From NCBI GenBank assembly GCA_024699855.1, contig JAMPIQ010000002.1, positions 5,766,001 to 5,830,000 on the forward strand: 64,000 bases of DNA, written 5' to 3'. The notes beneath the pieces are model-generated. The model searched no databases. It had not been told where the DNA came from and saw only the letters and a program-made list of their open reading frames with translations. Made by a program: the position numbers and the translations under genes. This DNA comes from Aphelenchoides besseyi. Taxonomy: Eukaryota; Nematoda; Chromadorea; Rhabditida; Aphelenchoididae. Below are positions 1 through 12,865 of this stretch, piece after piece; the first letter of the stretch is position 1, and every line of letters begins with the position of its first letter.

Positions 1-2
1 AT

Positions 3-98
3 GTGGCCAAAGTGTTCCAAAAGAAGAAAGTGACTGCTTTCGTTGCTGATCCCAATAGCAGTTTGGGAACTACTCCTCCAGTCACTGCGCGCCCTTAA
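3..98 (+). CDS. 3' end of an unidentified gene (partial)
   Basis: An open frame enters from the left edge and stops at 96-98, giving 31 residues that begin VAKVFQKKK and end PPVTARP. The basic start followed by a Pro/Thr/Ser tail looks like an unstructured C-terminus. I do not recognise the family. The rest of the gene lies outside the window, so this could also be a chance open stretch. Confidence 0.4.
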   Translation: MAKVFQKKKVTAFVADPNSSLGTTPPVTARP

Positions 99-421
99 GT
101 TCTGTGAGGTCTAATCATTTTGTATATCCTTTCACTTACTCATTTTCACATATCAAACTTGTTATATAAACAATAGTTCGAATAAACGATTTGAAACCTT
201 GTATTAAGTGATATGACAAATTTATGACGTGGTTTGTGTGTTTGCGATCTCTCAATAAAGTTGGGACCAAAAGTACCAGAGATCGTGATCTGTTTCCTAG
301 CGCGCAATGGAAACTTGAGTGATAGGAATTGGGCGTTTATGACCTCTAATCGGGCTGATAATAAATAGCAGCGCGAAAGCCTTCGATCCATCAGTTTGGC
401 ACTCGACCATACGCAGCAAAC

Positions 422-1082
422 ATGATTCGAAACATGTTGATGGTTTTGGTTTTGGCCACAGCAGTTTCTGCGTATTATCTTCAACTACAACAACCAATCG
501 TTACAAGCGGTGCAATTCGTGAGTTTGTTTTGTTATAGTTTTGTACAAAACCTCCGTTTTAGGCGCATGCAATTGCGGTTTCATCAAACCGAACGCTCAA
601 TGCGACAATGCTTTCCATAACACAGCGTTGCCGTGCCCGGGACTTCAAATCACCTATACGCCAAATCCATACTTCTACACGTAAGTTTCTAGCAATTCAA
701 AACAATTTATAAGCGATTATGAATATAGACAATGCGATAAGGTTTACATCACTTGCACGAACCGCGGTGTTGCAGGAAAATCAGCTGGAATTTTGGCAAA
801 AATCATCGACAAAACTGACTAGTAAGGTAGAAACTTTTCAACCTCGACTTCAATGGTTTTTAGCAAACAAGATTGGTCGCTCATTTCGGATCGTACGAAT
901 ACTGCCGCTCGTTTGACTTTGCAATGCGGTTACAATGGAAAATGGATCATGGTTAGCTACTCGTTAAAAAGCTTCAATACTAAAGCACATCATTTCAGGA
1001 AGATTTGGAAGGAAACAGCGTCGTTCACCCATTGGAAGTTCAGTGCATGGCCGATGATGGCGAATCGTCGTTGTTTTTGTGA
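422..1082 (+). CDS. small secreted cysteine-rich protein
   Basis: Five exons separated by short introns join in phase. The first exon starts at 422 and ends near 518. The later exons begin near 554, 728, 865 and 1000, and the stop is at 1080-1082. The product has a clear signal peptide (MIRNMLMVLVLATAVSA) and a secreted part with at least eight cysteines. Its motifs include ACNCGF, QCD, ITCTNRG and LQCGYNGKW, and it ends ESSLFL. The layout of an N-terminal Cys cluster and a C-terminal C-G-x-x-G-x-W motif recalls nematode-specific secreted domains such as C6/DUF281, but I cannot assign it firmly. It is probably extracellular; the function is unknown. The exon 3/4 joint (GACTA then CAAACAAG) keeps the frame open, which supports the model. 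Confidence 0.65.
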
Positions 1083-1730
1083 TCGTTGAGCAGATTATCT
1101 TCGCACGTTTATCGTAAAAATGCTTTGTTCTATTGTATACGTCGAGTCCGGACATCTTCAGTTTGAAGACTTGGGCGCAGATGAATAAATTTTTTTCAGC
1201 AGTCGCTTGTCTACGTTGACTAGTTTGTTATTTAAGAAAAACGAAACTGCCGTCAAAATGTCAGAGATTGTTGACGCAAAATAGTTCGCGGTTTTCACGT
1301 TCACATTCGACGTTTTGATTAACCAGTAGTTAAATGGAAAAACGTGTTAATTTACCGTTTAGAAGTTCTTTGCTCTCTGCTCATCGTCATCTTAATTCGA
1401 TTGGTTTAAGGGGTGGTGTAGTTTATAACTACGATGCGTACATGATTAACCCGAAAATACGTGATTTATATGATAGTAGGGTTTTGCAAGTTTCATACAA
1501 AAAGTGGATGATCATGTTCCGTTTGCTTATCCGCTCTAAGTAAGAACAATCAACTGATAGCACAACTACATGAGGGCGTTTTCGTTTAATCACGGGCATT
1601 CCGGTCGATTAGATTAGCAGTCACGTTGAGACAAACCAACGCGGTTGTTACTTGGAATTCAAATCGAGACGCGAACTATTCGAGTTTAGTACAAAGATCG
1701 GCTGTTGAGAGCGAAAATTTCAGGAAACAA
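1083..1730. other. intergenic stretch between the secreted protein and the SWEET gene
   Basis: It holds a 69-codon open frame at 1334-1543 (MEKRVNLPF... ending IRSK). The frame ends in a donor-like AAGTAAG that could be spliced in phase to the acceptor at 1721-1723, adding an N-terminal extension to the SWEET protein. SWEETs normally have no such extension, so I treat it as a possible 5' exon or a separate small ORF. Nothing else is supported. Confidence 0.35.
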
Positions 1731-2589
1731 ATGGATATCTTTCAAATTTTCACCATTTGGCTTATGCTGTTTAGCTGTGCCTTCACATTCTTACCTGTGC
1801 TCATTGTTTTGGAGTGGAAACAGCGAGGAACAGCGGACGGATTTTCGAGTGTCAATTTCGTTCTTCCACTGCTAATGTAAGTTTACTGTTTGATTATCGC
1901 ATATTTGAATCGAAATTACAGGATGACGTGTTGGTGTCGACACGGGTTAATGACCAAAGACAATGTTAACATCTACTTGAACGCCGTCAACTTGATCGTG
2001 TTCATTTTCTACGTATTGTGTTTTGCTTACTACCAACCTGTCAGAGTAAGTGCAACGATCAGGAAGAGGTTTCGAGTGTAAACACTGCAGAAATACCTGT
2101 ACGGACAAGTGACCGTTCTTCTGCTGGCCATCTACTCGATTTTCTCTTTCGTCGATAACAAACCAACAGAATTGCAAGCCGACTACATGGCGGCGGTAAG
2201 AACAAAGTTGATCGTTTGTGTGATCGTTTTTGCATTTCCAGATTGCAGCAGCATCTCAAATCTTCGGTTTGGCTGGTGGAATCTACGATATAGTAGGGTG
2301 TTTTCAGTGTTTTTATTCTTGTGCGTTTTAGAAAAGAGCAATTCAAATGCGTACAACTGAGTACATTCCCGCATCGCTACAATTCGGAATCTTTGCTTTG
2401 ACTTTACAGTGGGCATTTTTCGGAATGGTCGTTCAGAACTACTACATGGTTATTGCGAATCTTGCTGGTCTTGTTGTCAACGTGATTACCATCAGTTTAT
2501 ACATTATCTATCCACCTCAAACATGGGTTGTGCCTATTTTTGGAACCGGCGGAACAAAATCCAAAGTTCAAGACAAAAAGAAACAATAG
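1731..2589 (+). CDS. SWEET-type sugar transporter
   Basis: A multi-pass membrane protein of the SWEET (MtN3/saliva) family, which moves mono- or disaccharides passively across plasma or intracellular membranes. I read five exons: 1731 to about 1876, about 1921-2046, about 2092-2195, about 2242-2292 and about 2332-2589. The product is about 210 residues with seven hydrophobic segments arranged as two three-helix repeats around a linker helix. Family-like stretches are FTFLPVL in helix 1, the second repeat starting MAAIAAASQIFG, and LVVNVITISLYIIYPP in the last helix. The tail is short and Lys-rich (SKVQDKKKQ). A TTTCAG acceptor ends 7 nt before the ATG, consistent with trans-splicing. Animals usually carry one to several SWEETs; substrate cannot be read from sequence. 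Confidence 0.88.
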
Positions 2590-3041
2590 ACGTGTTTTTA
2601 TCGCATTTTCTGTTAAATACTTATTTCCACTAATTTCTTAATTTTTAACACTGTTGTTCACATTCTTTCATTGTAGCAATTTTCTTGTTTTTAAATCATT
2701 AGTTGTTGTCAGAATGCGATTAACGGAAGGCCCTTCTATGCAGTAGTTCTTTCTTTCTTTTAAGGTTTCTCATTTGTTAGTTTTAAAGCGCAAACTCTAC
2801 TTGTCTTCCGTTCAATTAGCCGTATATTGTAAGTTGTAGTGCTTCTCAATTGAATTGTAGTAACGGCCGGTGACTCTCCATTTCTTACTTGCCGTTTATT
2901 CTCACACATTCATGTGTTTACGGGCAATGTCATTTTTATGTTAGATGTCCATTAAACGTACTTAGGAAGATGATACAATCGTTTAAAAGCCGCACGAAAT
3001 GATGTTCACTATTAAACTTTTCGTTCAAACTCGACGTCGAC
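2590..3041. other. SWEET 3' flank, no gene seen
   Basis: An AT-rich 3' flank with many T-runs. I see no supported coding exon, RNA gene or repeat here. Confidence 0.5.
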
Positions 3042-3245
3042 ATGCTGTTGTTGAAGGAATCGAAACTTGATACAAGATTGACAAGTGAATTCGTTTGTTT
3101 TGCTTCATGGGAAACTCTGCGATCTTCAGCCCGTGTGTTGGACAAACATGTTCCGGAAGACGAGCAAGAAGATACAGTTGGGTTGGCGACGCTGATTCCT
3201 CTCGTAGAACATAAATGGACAAGTCGGGTTGTCGACCTGAAATAG
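3042..3245 (+). CDS. possible small ORF of unknown function
   Basis: A 67-codon open frame (starts MLLLKESKLD, ends SRVVDLK) with protein-like composition and codon use, including an acidic run PEDEQED. There is no recognisable domain, signal peptide or membrane segment. An overlapping short frame begins at 3002 (MFTIKLFVQ). The opposite strand is also open over much of this stretch, so the reading is not secure. It lies 121 nt upstream of the EF-hand gene and could be its 5' region. Confidence 0.3.
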   Translation: MLLLKESKLDTRLTSEFVCFASWETLRSSARVLDKHVPEDEQEDTVGLATLIPLVEHKWTSRVVDLK

Positions 3246-3365
3246 AAAACGCCGAATGAAGGGGCGGAGAGTTTCATGGCCAACGAAAACGGTCAACGCT
3301 GTTGCTTGTACATTTCATCTCAACACGAGAGAAAATCTGCTCAATACGTTCGTTAAACTTCGAAA

Positions 3366-3701
3366 ATGCTGTCTGTTGATGAGATCAGTAAGTCAATTTT
3401 GATGCTTAATAATAAACATATTTGTTTTAGGATCGATATTTGAAGCGCACGATGTGGATAAGAATAAGAAATTGGACTTCAACGAAGCAACACGCGCATT
3501 CAAAGCTTTGGGCAGCCACGCAGCTAAAATCAATTTCGAAGAGCACTTTAATCGTTTGGCCAGAGATGGGACAATCGATTTCGATGGTGAGTTAGCTTTT
3601 AAGACGTGTTCGAATGTCTGACGTCTTGACAACTCAAACAGAACTTTGCATTTGTAATTACTTTGTGTTTAGACTTCAAAACTTTCTCCAAGATCTCGTA
3701 G
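3366..3701 (+). CDS. EF-hand miniprotein (68 aa)
   Basis: Three exons (3366-3387, 3431-3586, 3673-3701) encode 68 residues. Residues about 14-25 form a complete 12-residue EF-hand calcium loop, D-V-D-K-N-K-K-L-D-F-N-E. It has acidic residues at positions 1, 3, 9 and 12, with Asn at 5. A second, shortened loop (RDGTIDFDDF) near the C-terminus pairs with it and looks degenerate. This resembles one EF-hand lobe of calmodulin or troponin C, or small nematode EF-hand proteins. It is probably a soluble calcium sensor or buffer. There is no signal peptide. Both splice joints (AGA and GAC codons split 1/2) keep the frame. Confidence 0.72.
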
Positions 3702-3964
3702 ACAGTCGGACTTCGTAGTTTAGTTGTGAGCACAATGGTTTCTTTCTAACAAAACACTTCAACAAACCACAGTAATTCTTCAAGCTTTGCTCTTCATCCT
3801 TTGATCTGCACCTCAACCATCTGATTTTGACTTAACTTGTTTTGTAATGCATAAACAGTAGAACGAAGATTTTTGAAGGTTGATCACAAGCTCATACAAA
3901 TGATACTCTAAGTAAAGGATAGCAGTCGGCTTGTTTGCGGACGATCAAATTGACTGAACTGAAT

Positions 3965-4571
3965 TTATTTGGTTTTCGAGTTAACAAGTGAAACAATTTC
4001 ATTGACAATTTCCGCGATTGGACGGTTCGCATTAATGATCGTAACATTTGATTCAACAGCTTCTTTGTTTGGTAACTCCAAATCACGTAGTTGAGAATTA
4101 AGCAAAGATACCTTCGCGTAGTGACCATAACGTGACGATAATCGCTCTTTGAGAACTTCGATGTTTTCCACTACTAACATAAAGATATGATATTCATCAG
4201 ACCTATGATCACTGCCGAGAATTTGACGATATGAACGTTTCAGTGCGGAACACGCCAAAACCACCGATTTGTTTCTATCGTTACCAAATTGACTCAATCG
4301 TTTTAACCATGGAAGTCGATCTTCGTCTACAAAGAGCTTGTGCTTACTTCATTCAATAACTCACCATTCAACCCGATTCCTTGACTCATTTTCTCACGAT
4401 GCGATTCAGTCTAAAGAACTTGAAATTAAAGTTTTAATAAATACAAAACTTTACATGATAGTCATCTCCATCAACATAATTGTAGCCAAGACGTTCAGCT
4501 ACTTCGCACGCAACAGTTGACTTTCCGCTTCCTGATGTTCCGCCAATAACAATGAAATGAGGAGATGACAT
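3965..4571 (-). CDS. IDNK: gluconokinase
   Basis: Phosphorylates D-gluconate to 6-phosphogluconate with ATP, feeding the pentose phosphate pathway; cytosolic. Three exons (start 4571, first donor after 4455, two short introns, stop at 3965) give about 175 residues, the normal size for the GntK/IDNK family. The N-terminus carries the Walker A P-loop GGTSGSGKST at residues about 10-19. The substrate-binding motif follows (VDGDDYH, then SHREKMSQGIGLNDEDRLPWL). The family motif VLACSALKRSYRQIL is in the middle. The motif GLNDEDRLPW spans a splice joint and reads through exactly, confirming the intron. No odd features. Confidence 0.93.
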
Positions 4572-4849
4572 TTTATTCGCACAGAAACCTCAAATTGTAG
4601 TTCGCTTGAAGCGCAAAAAGACCAAAAAGTCTAATCGACAGGAGCAAGTAACCCTGGTAATCGCAAATTAGCGGTAACAACACGTTTTTTTCAATCGAGA
4701 GAGTTAGTGCACGGTCTTTATCAGTCGACTAATCAAATTTATACAAACAGCTTATTACAAAGTTCTTGATTGCCTGTGTCTACGAAGAGGACGGAATGTT
4801 CATTGGTGGCACATAGTTTCCTAAATTCACAGTGACCGGTCAAACGACT

Positions 4850-6721
<1,872 letters not shown>

Positions 6722-7265
6722 TGTATTTTTAACCCAATAGTTAAACTTCCACTTTCAAATGTTGCCCTTTGGACACTTTGACATAACAAGTCGACCGTAC
6801 ACTCCCAAACCCTTTGACGGCCTTCAGTTAACAGTTCAACCTTAAGCAATTTGATTCATTGAAGCGTTAAAACGTCGACTTTATCTTCACGTATCGTTTG
6901 ATTTTATGACAATAAATAGATCGAAGACAATCTGCATATGAATACCGAATCAGAAACACCGATTATTAGAATGGAAAGATGTTAGGCATTAGAAGGTTAG
7001 TTTTAAAGGAAAAAGCAAACAGTTAAAACGAATCGATGTTTATACGCCGAATGATAAGTTAGTTGCCATCAGGAAAACACCCACTTACACAATTGAAACA
7101 CAGCAATTGCACGCTTCAAAGTTGTTATTCGCTTAAAATACTCAAATTAACAATATTTCGAACACAATTACAGGGATTTGGGCTAAAGAAAACCAGTAAA
7201 TTGAAAAGAAGACGAACGGTATAATTGGGATAAACGGAATGTAGATTTCTGATTAGTCGTTCAAA
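6722..7265. other. intergenic between TTLL9 and ACBD3
   Basis: Upstream flank of TTLL9 and downstream flank of ACBD3, both on the minus strand. AT-rich; no coding exon, RNA gene or repeat could be supported. Confidence 0.5.
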
Positions 7266-10200
7266 TTACTTGTGATAGTAAACGCGGTAGTAGACGTTCT
7301 TCGATCTCCACAACGAGTAGGAGTTGTCGAACTTCAACAAATAGACGCCACGTCCAGGATAAGCATGCGAACCGCAACTAAAACAACGGTTGTCATATAA
7401 GAACATGGAAACACACTCACTAAACTTCTTCATGGCTGTCACGTCGAAACACCGAAACGATTTCGTCGACTTGCGGTTTGTTCGGATCGCGTGGCTTAAG
7501 ATTTTTGCCCGGTCCTCCCGATTCAACATCGCCACCTGCATTTCCTTCAGTCGCAGCTTCCTCGTCATCGTATTCTTCGTCTGATGATTCGGAAATGTGA
7601 ACAGTCACCTGAAATAGATGGTTGGAAGATTGGGGTGAACAGCAAACAAACTTGATTTGTTTCAGCCACAGTCCACTCAAAGTAAACGCCGAATCCAATG
7701 TCGTAGTAATCGGTTGCAAATTCCCAAAACAAACATGTACCTTCGTTGTGGGTTGGCACTCGAACAGTGACCGTTTCACCGTGACCACATTTCAGAACTC
7801 CTTCGGGCCCTTCTTTGCGAATATTGTCTTTGAATTCCACAATATTCTTTACGGTCCATAAATTGGCCGGTGCGATCTTTGGGTTTGCTGAAAAAACCAT
7901 ATGAATGCAGGAAAAAGATGCATTTTAAGCATAGAAGTAACCACACAACATTTAAAACACACAAAATCACATAAACGACATCGTTGCTTACAATAACAGA
8001 ATAAACCTAATTGTTGGTGTATTGATGGCACTAAAACCGAAAGAAGTGAGTTAGAAGTATCAAAGAAAACAATCGTTTGTTTGAAAGATTTGTGATTAAA
8101 TTAAAATTGACAGCAGAAAAGTTGAAAAACTGCAACCACTTAGTTCTCGAAAAACAAGAGAAGTCGATGTTTTGAACTTACATGGAACATCTTCTTGAGC
8201 TTCTTCATCCGATGCTTCGCTATCTTCGTCGTCATTAACTATGCGCACCTTGTCTTTAGGTGGTGGACGTTCCAAACCCTGTTGGAGATAAGAAGACGGC
8301 GGTTTTGGTCCCGCTTCAGAATCGGATGTGTCGGATCCTTTCCCATTGGCGGCTTCCAATGATTCGGCCTGAGCCTGAGATTGACGGGCATAACCTGAAT
8401 AGAACGAATTAGAGCTGAACGATCCTTGTACTTACATTGTGACATGTATTGACTATAATGTTGTTCCTGGAGCTGTTTGATTAGTTCCTCTTGCTGCAAA
8501 GTTATGGGATTACTCTACGAATGAGCATTTGCAGTCAAATCACTTTTCGACAAACTTTTGTTTGTTTCGAAACCTTTCCTATGTCTATTATCCACGAAGA
8601 AAAATCACATCGTTCAAAAAGCCAAGAGTGAAGGAGATCAAACGAAAAGGACGAACGGAGTCCACAGTCATGCGTCACTTACGTGACCTCCCGGGCTCCG
8701 CTCATTTTTGCCACACAAAACAATTTCTTTCAGTCCAAATTGTTCAGTTTTTGTTTTCGCAGTGGATTTGCACTAACTAAGTGGTCAGATGGAGAGATTG
8801 AATTCGGATTGTCTTTTGCGTATATTTTTGGAGTTGGAGTTCAAAGAAAAGGTTCAAATCGAAAGAGTATGTCGACGATGGCACCGAATTCTGAGAGTAG
8901 ATCCCCAGAGATGAGGTCAAGTGAGTTTAAATTACATTTTGCAGACTTCCTATCCGTATTCAAACATTCGCACGTTTCACGTGTCCGAATTCTTGAGAAA
9001 CTCGGATTCCAACTACTTTCAACAAGTACGGTGGAAAAAGAGTCAGAAGAAAGTAAATGACTTTAGGATAACATTAACTTCATCCCCACGGTTTGCGGAG
9101 TGATCAGTCGATGCGGTCCGCATTTACGATCGTTGAGTTTTGATTCGGGTTGGTATCGCGTTTCACCGCCGATTATTAGTACGATTAGTCAGTAAGATGA
9201 ATGAATACGGTCAATAGTCGTAAAAATGTTCAGATATTGTGGCCAATTAACAAAACTGGACTTGAGTTGCACGCTACTTTCTGGTGACCTATCGGAGATC
9301 TTAGAGCGGGTATCCCCGCGACTGAGCTATTTCTCAGTCGATGAATGCAATTTGGTAGCAGAAGAAAATGCAGAAAAAGTTGGTGAAATCAAACTTGCAA
9401 AAAACGTTTCAGATTACAGATCAGTCGGTATTTCGGGCAGATGTTTCAATTGCAAGAGATAAATTTGCGCAAATGTCGAGTCAACATGGAACACATTTTG
9501 GATTTACCCAAAACTCTCAAGTCTATTTTCTCGTTCCATAGTTGTACATTAGCAGGGTTTAGATGCGTTGATCTCAGTGGAATTCATCACATGACTCCCG
9601 ACCTTCTAACATATTTTTTGGTCGGACATACCGAACTCGAGAAACTAACTCTCTGTCCCTTCCCCGGAGCACAATTTCCGATCCCAAATTTGGAAGATCT
9701 AAGCAACGGGCTTTCAATAGTCTTCGATTGTATTGGATCATTGCCAAAAGTGAAACATCTCGCTTTGGGTCATATATCATATGGAAGCGACATTCTCTCT
9801 ATGGACTCATTAGCCCACTTAACATCACTTCGCTCACTCGAATTAAAGGTAAGTGGTCGACAATAACAAATGTAACGGTGTTGAGTTGGTGAGTGAAATC
9901 AACGTTTGACATTTGCGGCAGCGCGCTTGTTGCCAAGACAACAGACGATGAGATGCTGTTAAGTGCAAAAGACAGTAAATTATCGCATAGAGTATCAATG
10001 GGCACGTGAAGAAAAATAAGAACAAACTCAATTGCAGGAATGCGTTGGAATGACACCAAATGTTTTGCGCAAAATTTTAGTCAATTCACAAAAATTGGAA
10101 TCGTTGAAAATAGTCAACTGCACCGCAATGTGTGACTATCGACTTTTAAGCTTCGGTGAGAATCTAAAGGAACTGATTGTGGAGAAAACTTTCCAAATTT

Positions 10201-12865
10201 GTGATGAAGATTTCGAGAACCTGTGTCGATACGGAAAGTTGAAGCGAGTGAGCTTGAGACGTTGCGTAAACATCACAAACAAAGCAATACAGTCGATTGT
10301 GAACGATTGCTCAATTAAAGAGGTAAAGTGAGCGGCCAAGTTTAATAGCATTTGTCTTCAGTTGGACGTTTCGTTGTGCGATAACATTGACAACAACGTT
10401 TTTCGTATACTCAGTTCGCCCAAACTGAAGCTCAGAAAGTTGATGTTTGATGGATGCAAAGGACTTACGAGGTCGGTTTTTGCTTGTTTAATTTAATGAA
10501 CTGTCAAATTCCAGTGATGGAATTAACATGTTGGTAACGGAAGGAAAACAGCTGCTTCGATTCCTAACCGAATTAGATCTCAGCCATAACAAGAACATTG
10601 ACAACAAAAGTGTTGAGGCAATCGCGAAAAAAGTGGAGAAAATAAAACGAATCAAAAAGCCACTGGTTATTTACGCATCGCAAACTAGTGTTCAAATGGA
10701 AACTTTGGCCAAACTATCGAAACGTGTTGAAATTCTTGTCTAATCTCCCCAATTAATCGTATTCCGTATTTATATCACACAAATAAATGTTTATAAAAAC
10801 CAAGTTTCTATGTTGATATATCCGTTAATTAACTTACTTTTAGTGGTTCTCCGGGCAACGTTTGTTGAGCGTACGCCAGAAATTGATGGTGAGTTTGCTG
10901 GTTAAGAGCTTCTTGAATCTGTTTTCTACAACAAAAAACTTTATTGACGATTATTTGCACTTACTTTTGCTGCTGATACTTCTCAATGACTTCCTTCGAG
11001 TCGCCCAAGTCGTTGAAGTAATTATTGAGTTTGTCCGGATTACTGAAACGAATCAAATGTTCAAATGCGCGACACAACGAAGACTTCCGACTATTGCATC
11101 CAACACTCCTAAGCAATTCAATTGGACCGCGAGCCGAAAAAACCCCCTGCCGCGTGCCACACAACTTCGCAAAAATGCCAACGGCGAGTAGGCATCTGCT
11201 GAGCCACTCGGAAATACGCAGAAATATTCCATAAACATGTTCAAATCTAACGCCCCATAAACCGTCTTCTAAATTTTGAACAAAAAAGAGCAGCAGTTAA
11301 AAGTCAAATATGATTAGTAAACGAAACAATTTTCCAATATGTATTTCAATTTTCTACTTGTTCTTATCCAACACCTCCTTTTTAGTCCAATGTTAAAGTC
11401 AACTCACCTATTATGTTTCTTTGGGGCTTCGATTGCAGCTTGTTCTTTGGTGAACGATTTGAAAGCCGGACAAACCACATCCAGCAAGCGAACAAACTCG
11501 ATCATCGCTTGTTCCTTGGAAATGTCGCCCAATTTCTTCCACTCGTTTCTGAAACAGCTCGTACGGTCAATTCAAACACTCAACTCTCCATCATAAATTT
11601 ATGACAACAAGACCTCTAATACCCTTCCAAATGTCGCGCTTTTTGAGTTGACACGCGGCTCAATGACCTCACGAAGTAAACTGATAGTCAGTAAAGTTGT
11701 GACTACGCTTTTACTTCAATAACAAAATGATTAAAACAATGAATCGCTGTTCCATGCAAAACAATAACCTTTGACTGTGAAAACATGTCTCAAAAACAAC
11801 GATTTGGATTCACTTGTCGAGCATTGCTCATTGAAATAAAAAGAAAGGATAAGCGCAATACCGTTGGGATTACGCGTATCAAAACGTGACAGCGGTTTTC
11901 AAGTTCACAATCCTCCGCAATGACCAATGGGCATGTCAAAACAGCAAATGGTCAGCTGTTGGCCGCAGAATCGAAAAAGGAATCGGAAGATTGGACGCGA
12001 ACTTACGAACAAAACTGCATAGTGGTCGGGTAAACTGCGGAGCTACAAAAAAGAAGTTGGCGTAGACCGCAATGCACGGCGGAAATGTAATTTGTGGATC
12101 AGTCGGCACATTTCGACAAACGAATTCAAATCGAAAAGGAACTTAACCTTAGACGGACACATCCCCTCTTCCTTTCATAACAATGGTTATTCAAAAGAAT
12201 CGAAACAAATTAGCTGCTAAGTATCCACCCAAGAGTTCGATATGTGAACGCTTTCAGAAGCAACAGATAACGAAATGTCTTATTAATAATCGTGCGTTCT
12301 AGACCTCTTGTCAACTAGCTAACGTATAGAAGTTTTGCGATGTTTGCTTTGTGTCATTTGTTGGCGGACCAAGCGAATCATCTTATAATCCACAAATTCA
12401 AACTGACAGTTTTGTTGTTTCTATTCGCTCTTTACAATTGGGCATTCCCACTACAAAAGACAGATGCATGGAATATCAAATGCGCAAAAGAAGTCTTGGA
12501 CAAACCAATCATCACTTTAAAGAAGTTTTGTAAGACAATCGATATCACTTACCGGGCATCGCTTCCAATGAAATCGAACCATCCAACATCAGCAAGCTCG
12601 TCCTTAAAAGTGCCCATCCGAGCTTGTTTGGAATAAGCCATAAAGCGTAATCGAACCGGATATTCGACTTGCAGTTTACCAGCTTTTTCGTTTTCTGCAA
12701 CAATTGAAAGAGCAATAAAACGAAGTCGTTACCTTTATAAAACTTCATGGCCATTTTGTACAGTTTTTCCAATTGAAATCCAAAGATTAGCTCTGCATTG
12801 TCCAACGTAATTTCTTCCTTGTTCTCTGACCCATCGCTCGAATTCACAACTTCCGAATCGACCAT
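7266..12865 (-). CDS. ACBD3: ACBD3/GCP60 Golgi scaffold (ACB + GOLD domains)
   Basis: A Golgi-resident adaptor that binds giantin/golgin and recruits PI4KB. Start at 12865 ([12 protein letters not shown]). Exons: 12733-12865; about 12555-12690; about 11410-11525; about 10965-11040; about 10838-10925; and several between 8500 and 7266. The acyl-CoA-binding domain runs from [17 protein letters not shown] through [12 protein letters not shown] and [20 protein letters not shown] to [10 protein letters not shown]. The characteristic Gln-rich helix follows ([19 protein letters not shown], then [17 protein letters not shown]). An acidic linker leads to the C-terminal GOLD domain ([62 protein letters not shown], ending YYRVYYHK). 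The intron between LPGEPLK and QEELIKQ spans about 8500-10837 and contains a complete gene on the other strand. Confidence 0.92.
8789..10743 (+). CDS. F-box/leucine-rich-repeat protein nested in the ACBD3 intron
   Basis: A probable SCF ubiquitin-ligase substrate adaptor. Start ATG 8789, directly after a CAG at 8786-8788. Residues about 1-38 form an F-box: [13 protein letters not shown], then [14 protein letters not shown]. It is spliced in phase (donor after ATTCTGAGA, acceptor before 8945) to a linker and then to RNI-type leucine-rich repeats. Repeat segments include [64 protein letters not shown] and [22 protein letters not shown]. The repeats resemble the FBXL cysteine-containing class. 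The stop is at 10741-10743 and an AATAAA lies near 10781. The joint near 9355-9440 is uncertain (two possible acceptors). I cannot name the exact FBXL orthologue. Confidence 0.78.

Noticed and set aside
146..497. Minus-strand open frames of 66 and 112 codons over the first secreted gene
   Set aside because: They are antisense to exon 1 and the promoter of the spliced plus-strand gene with a clear signal peptide.
2936..3283. 115-codon minus-strand open frame
   Set aside because: No domain, signal or splice continuation; overlaps a better plus-strand frame.
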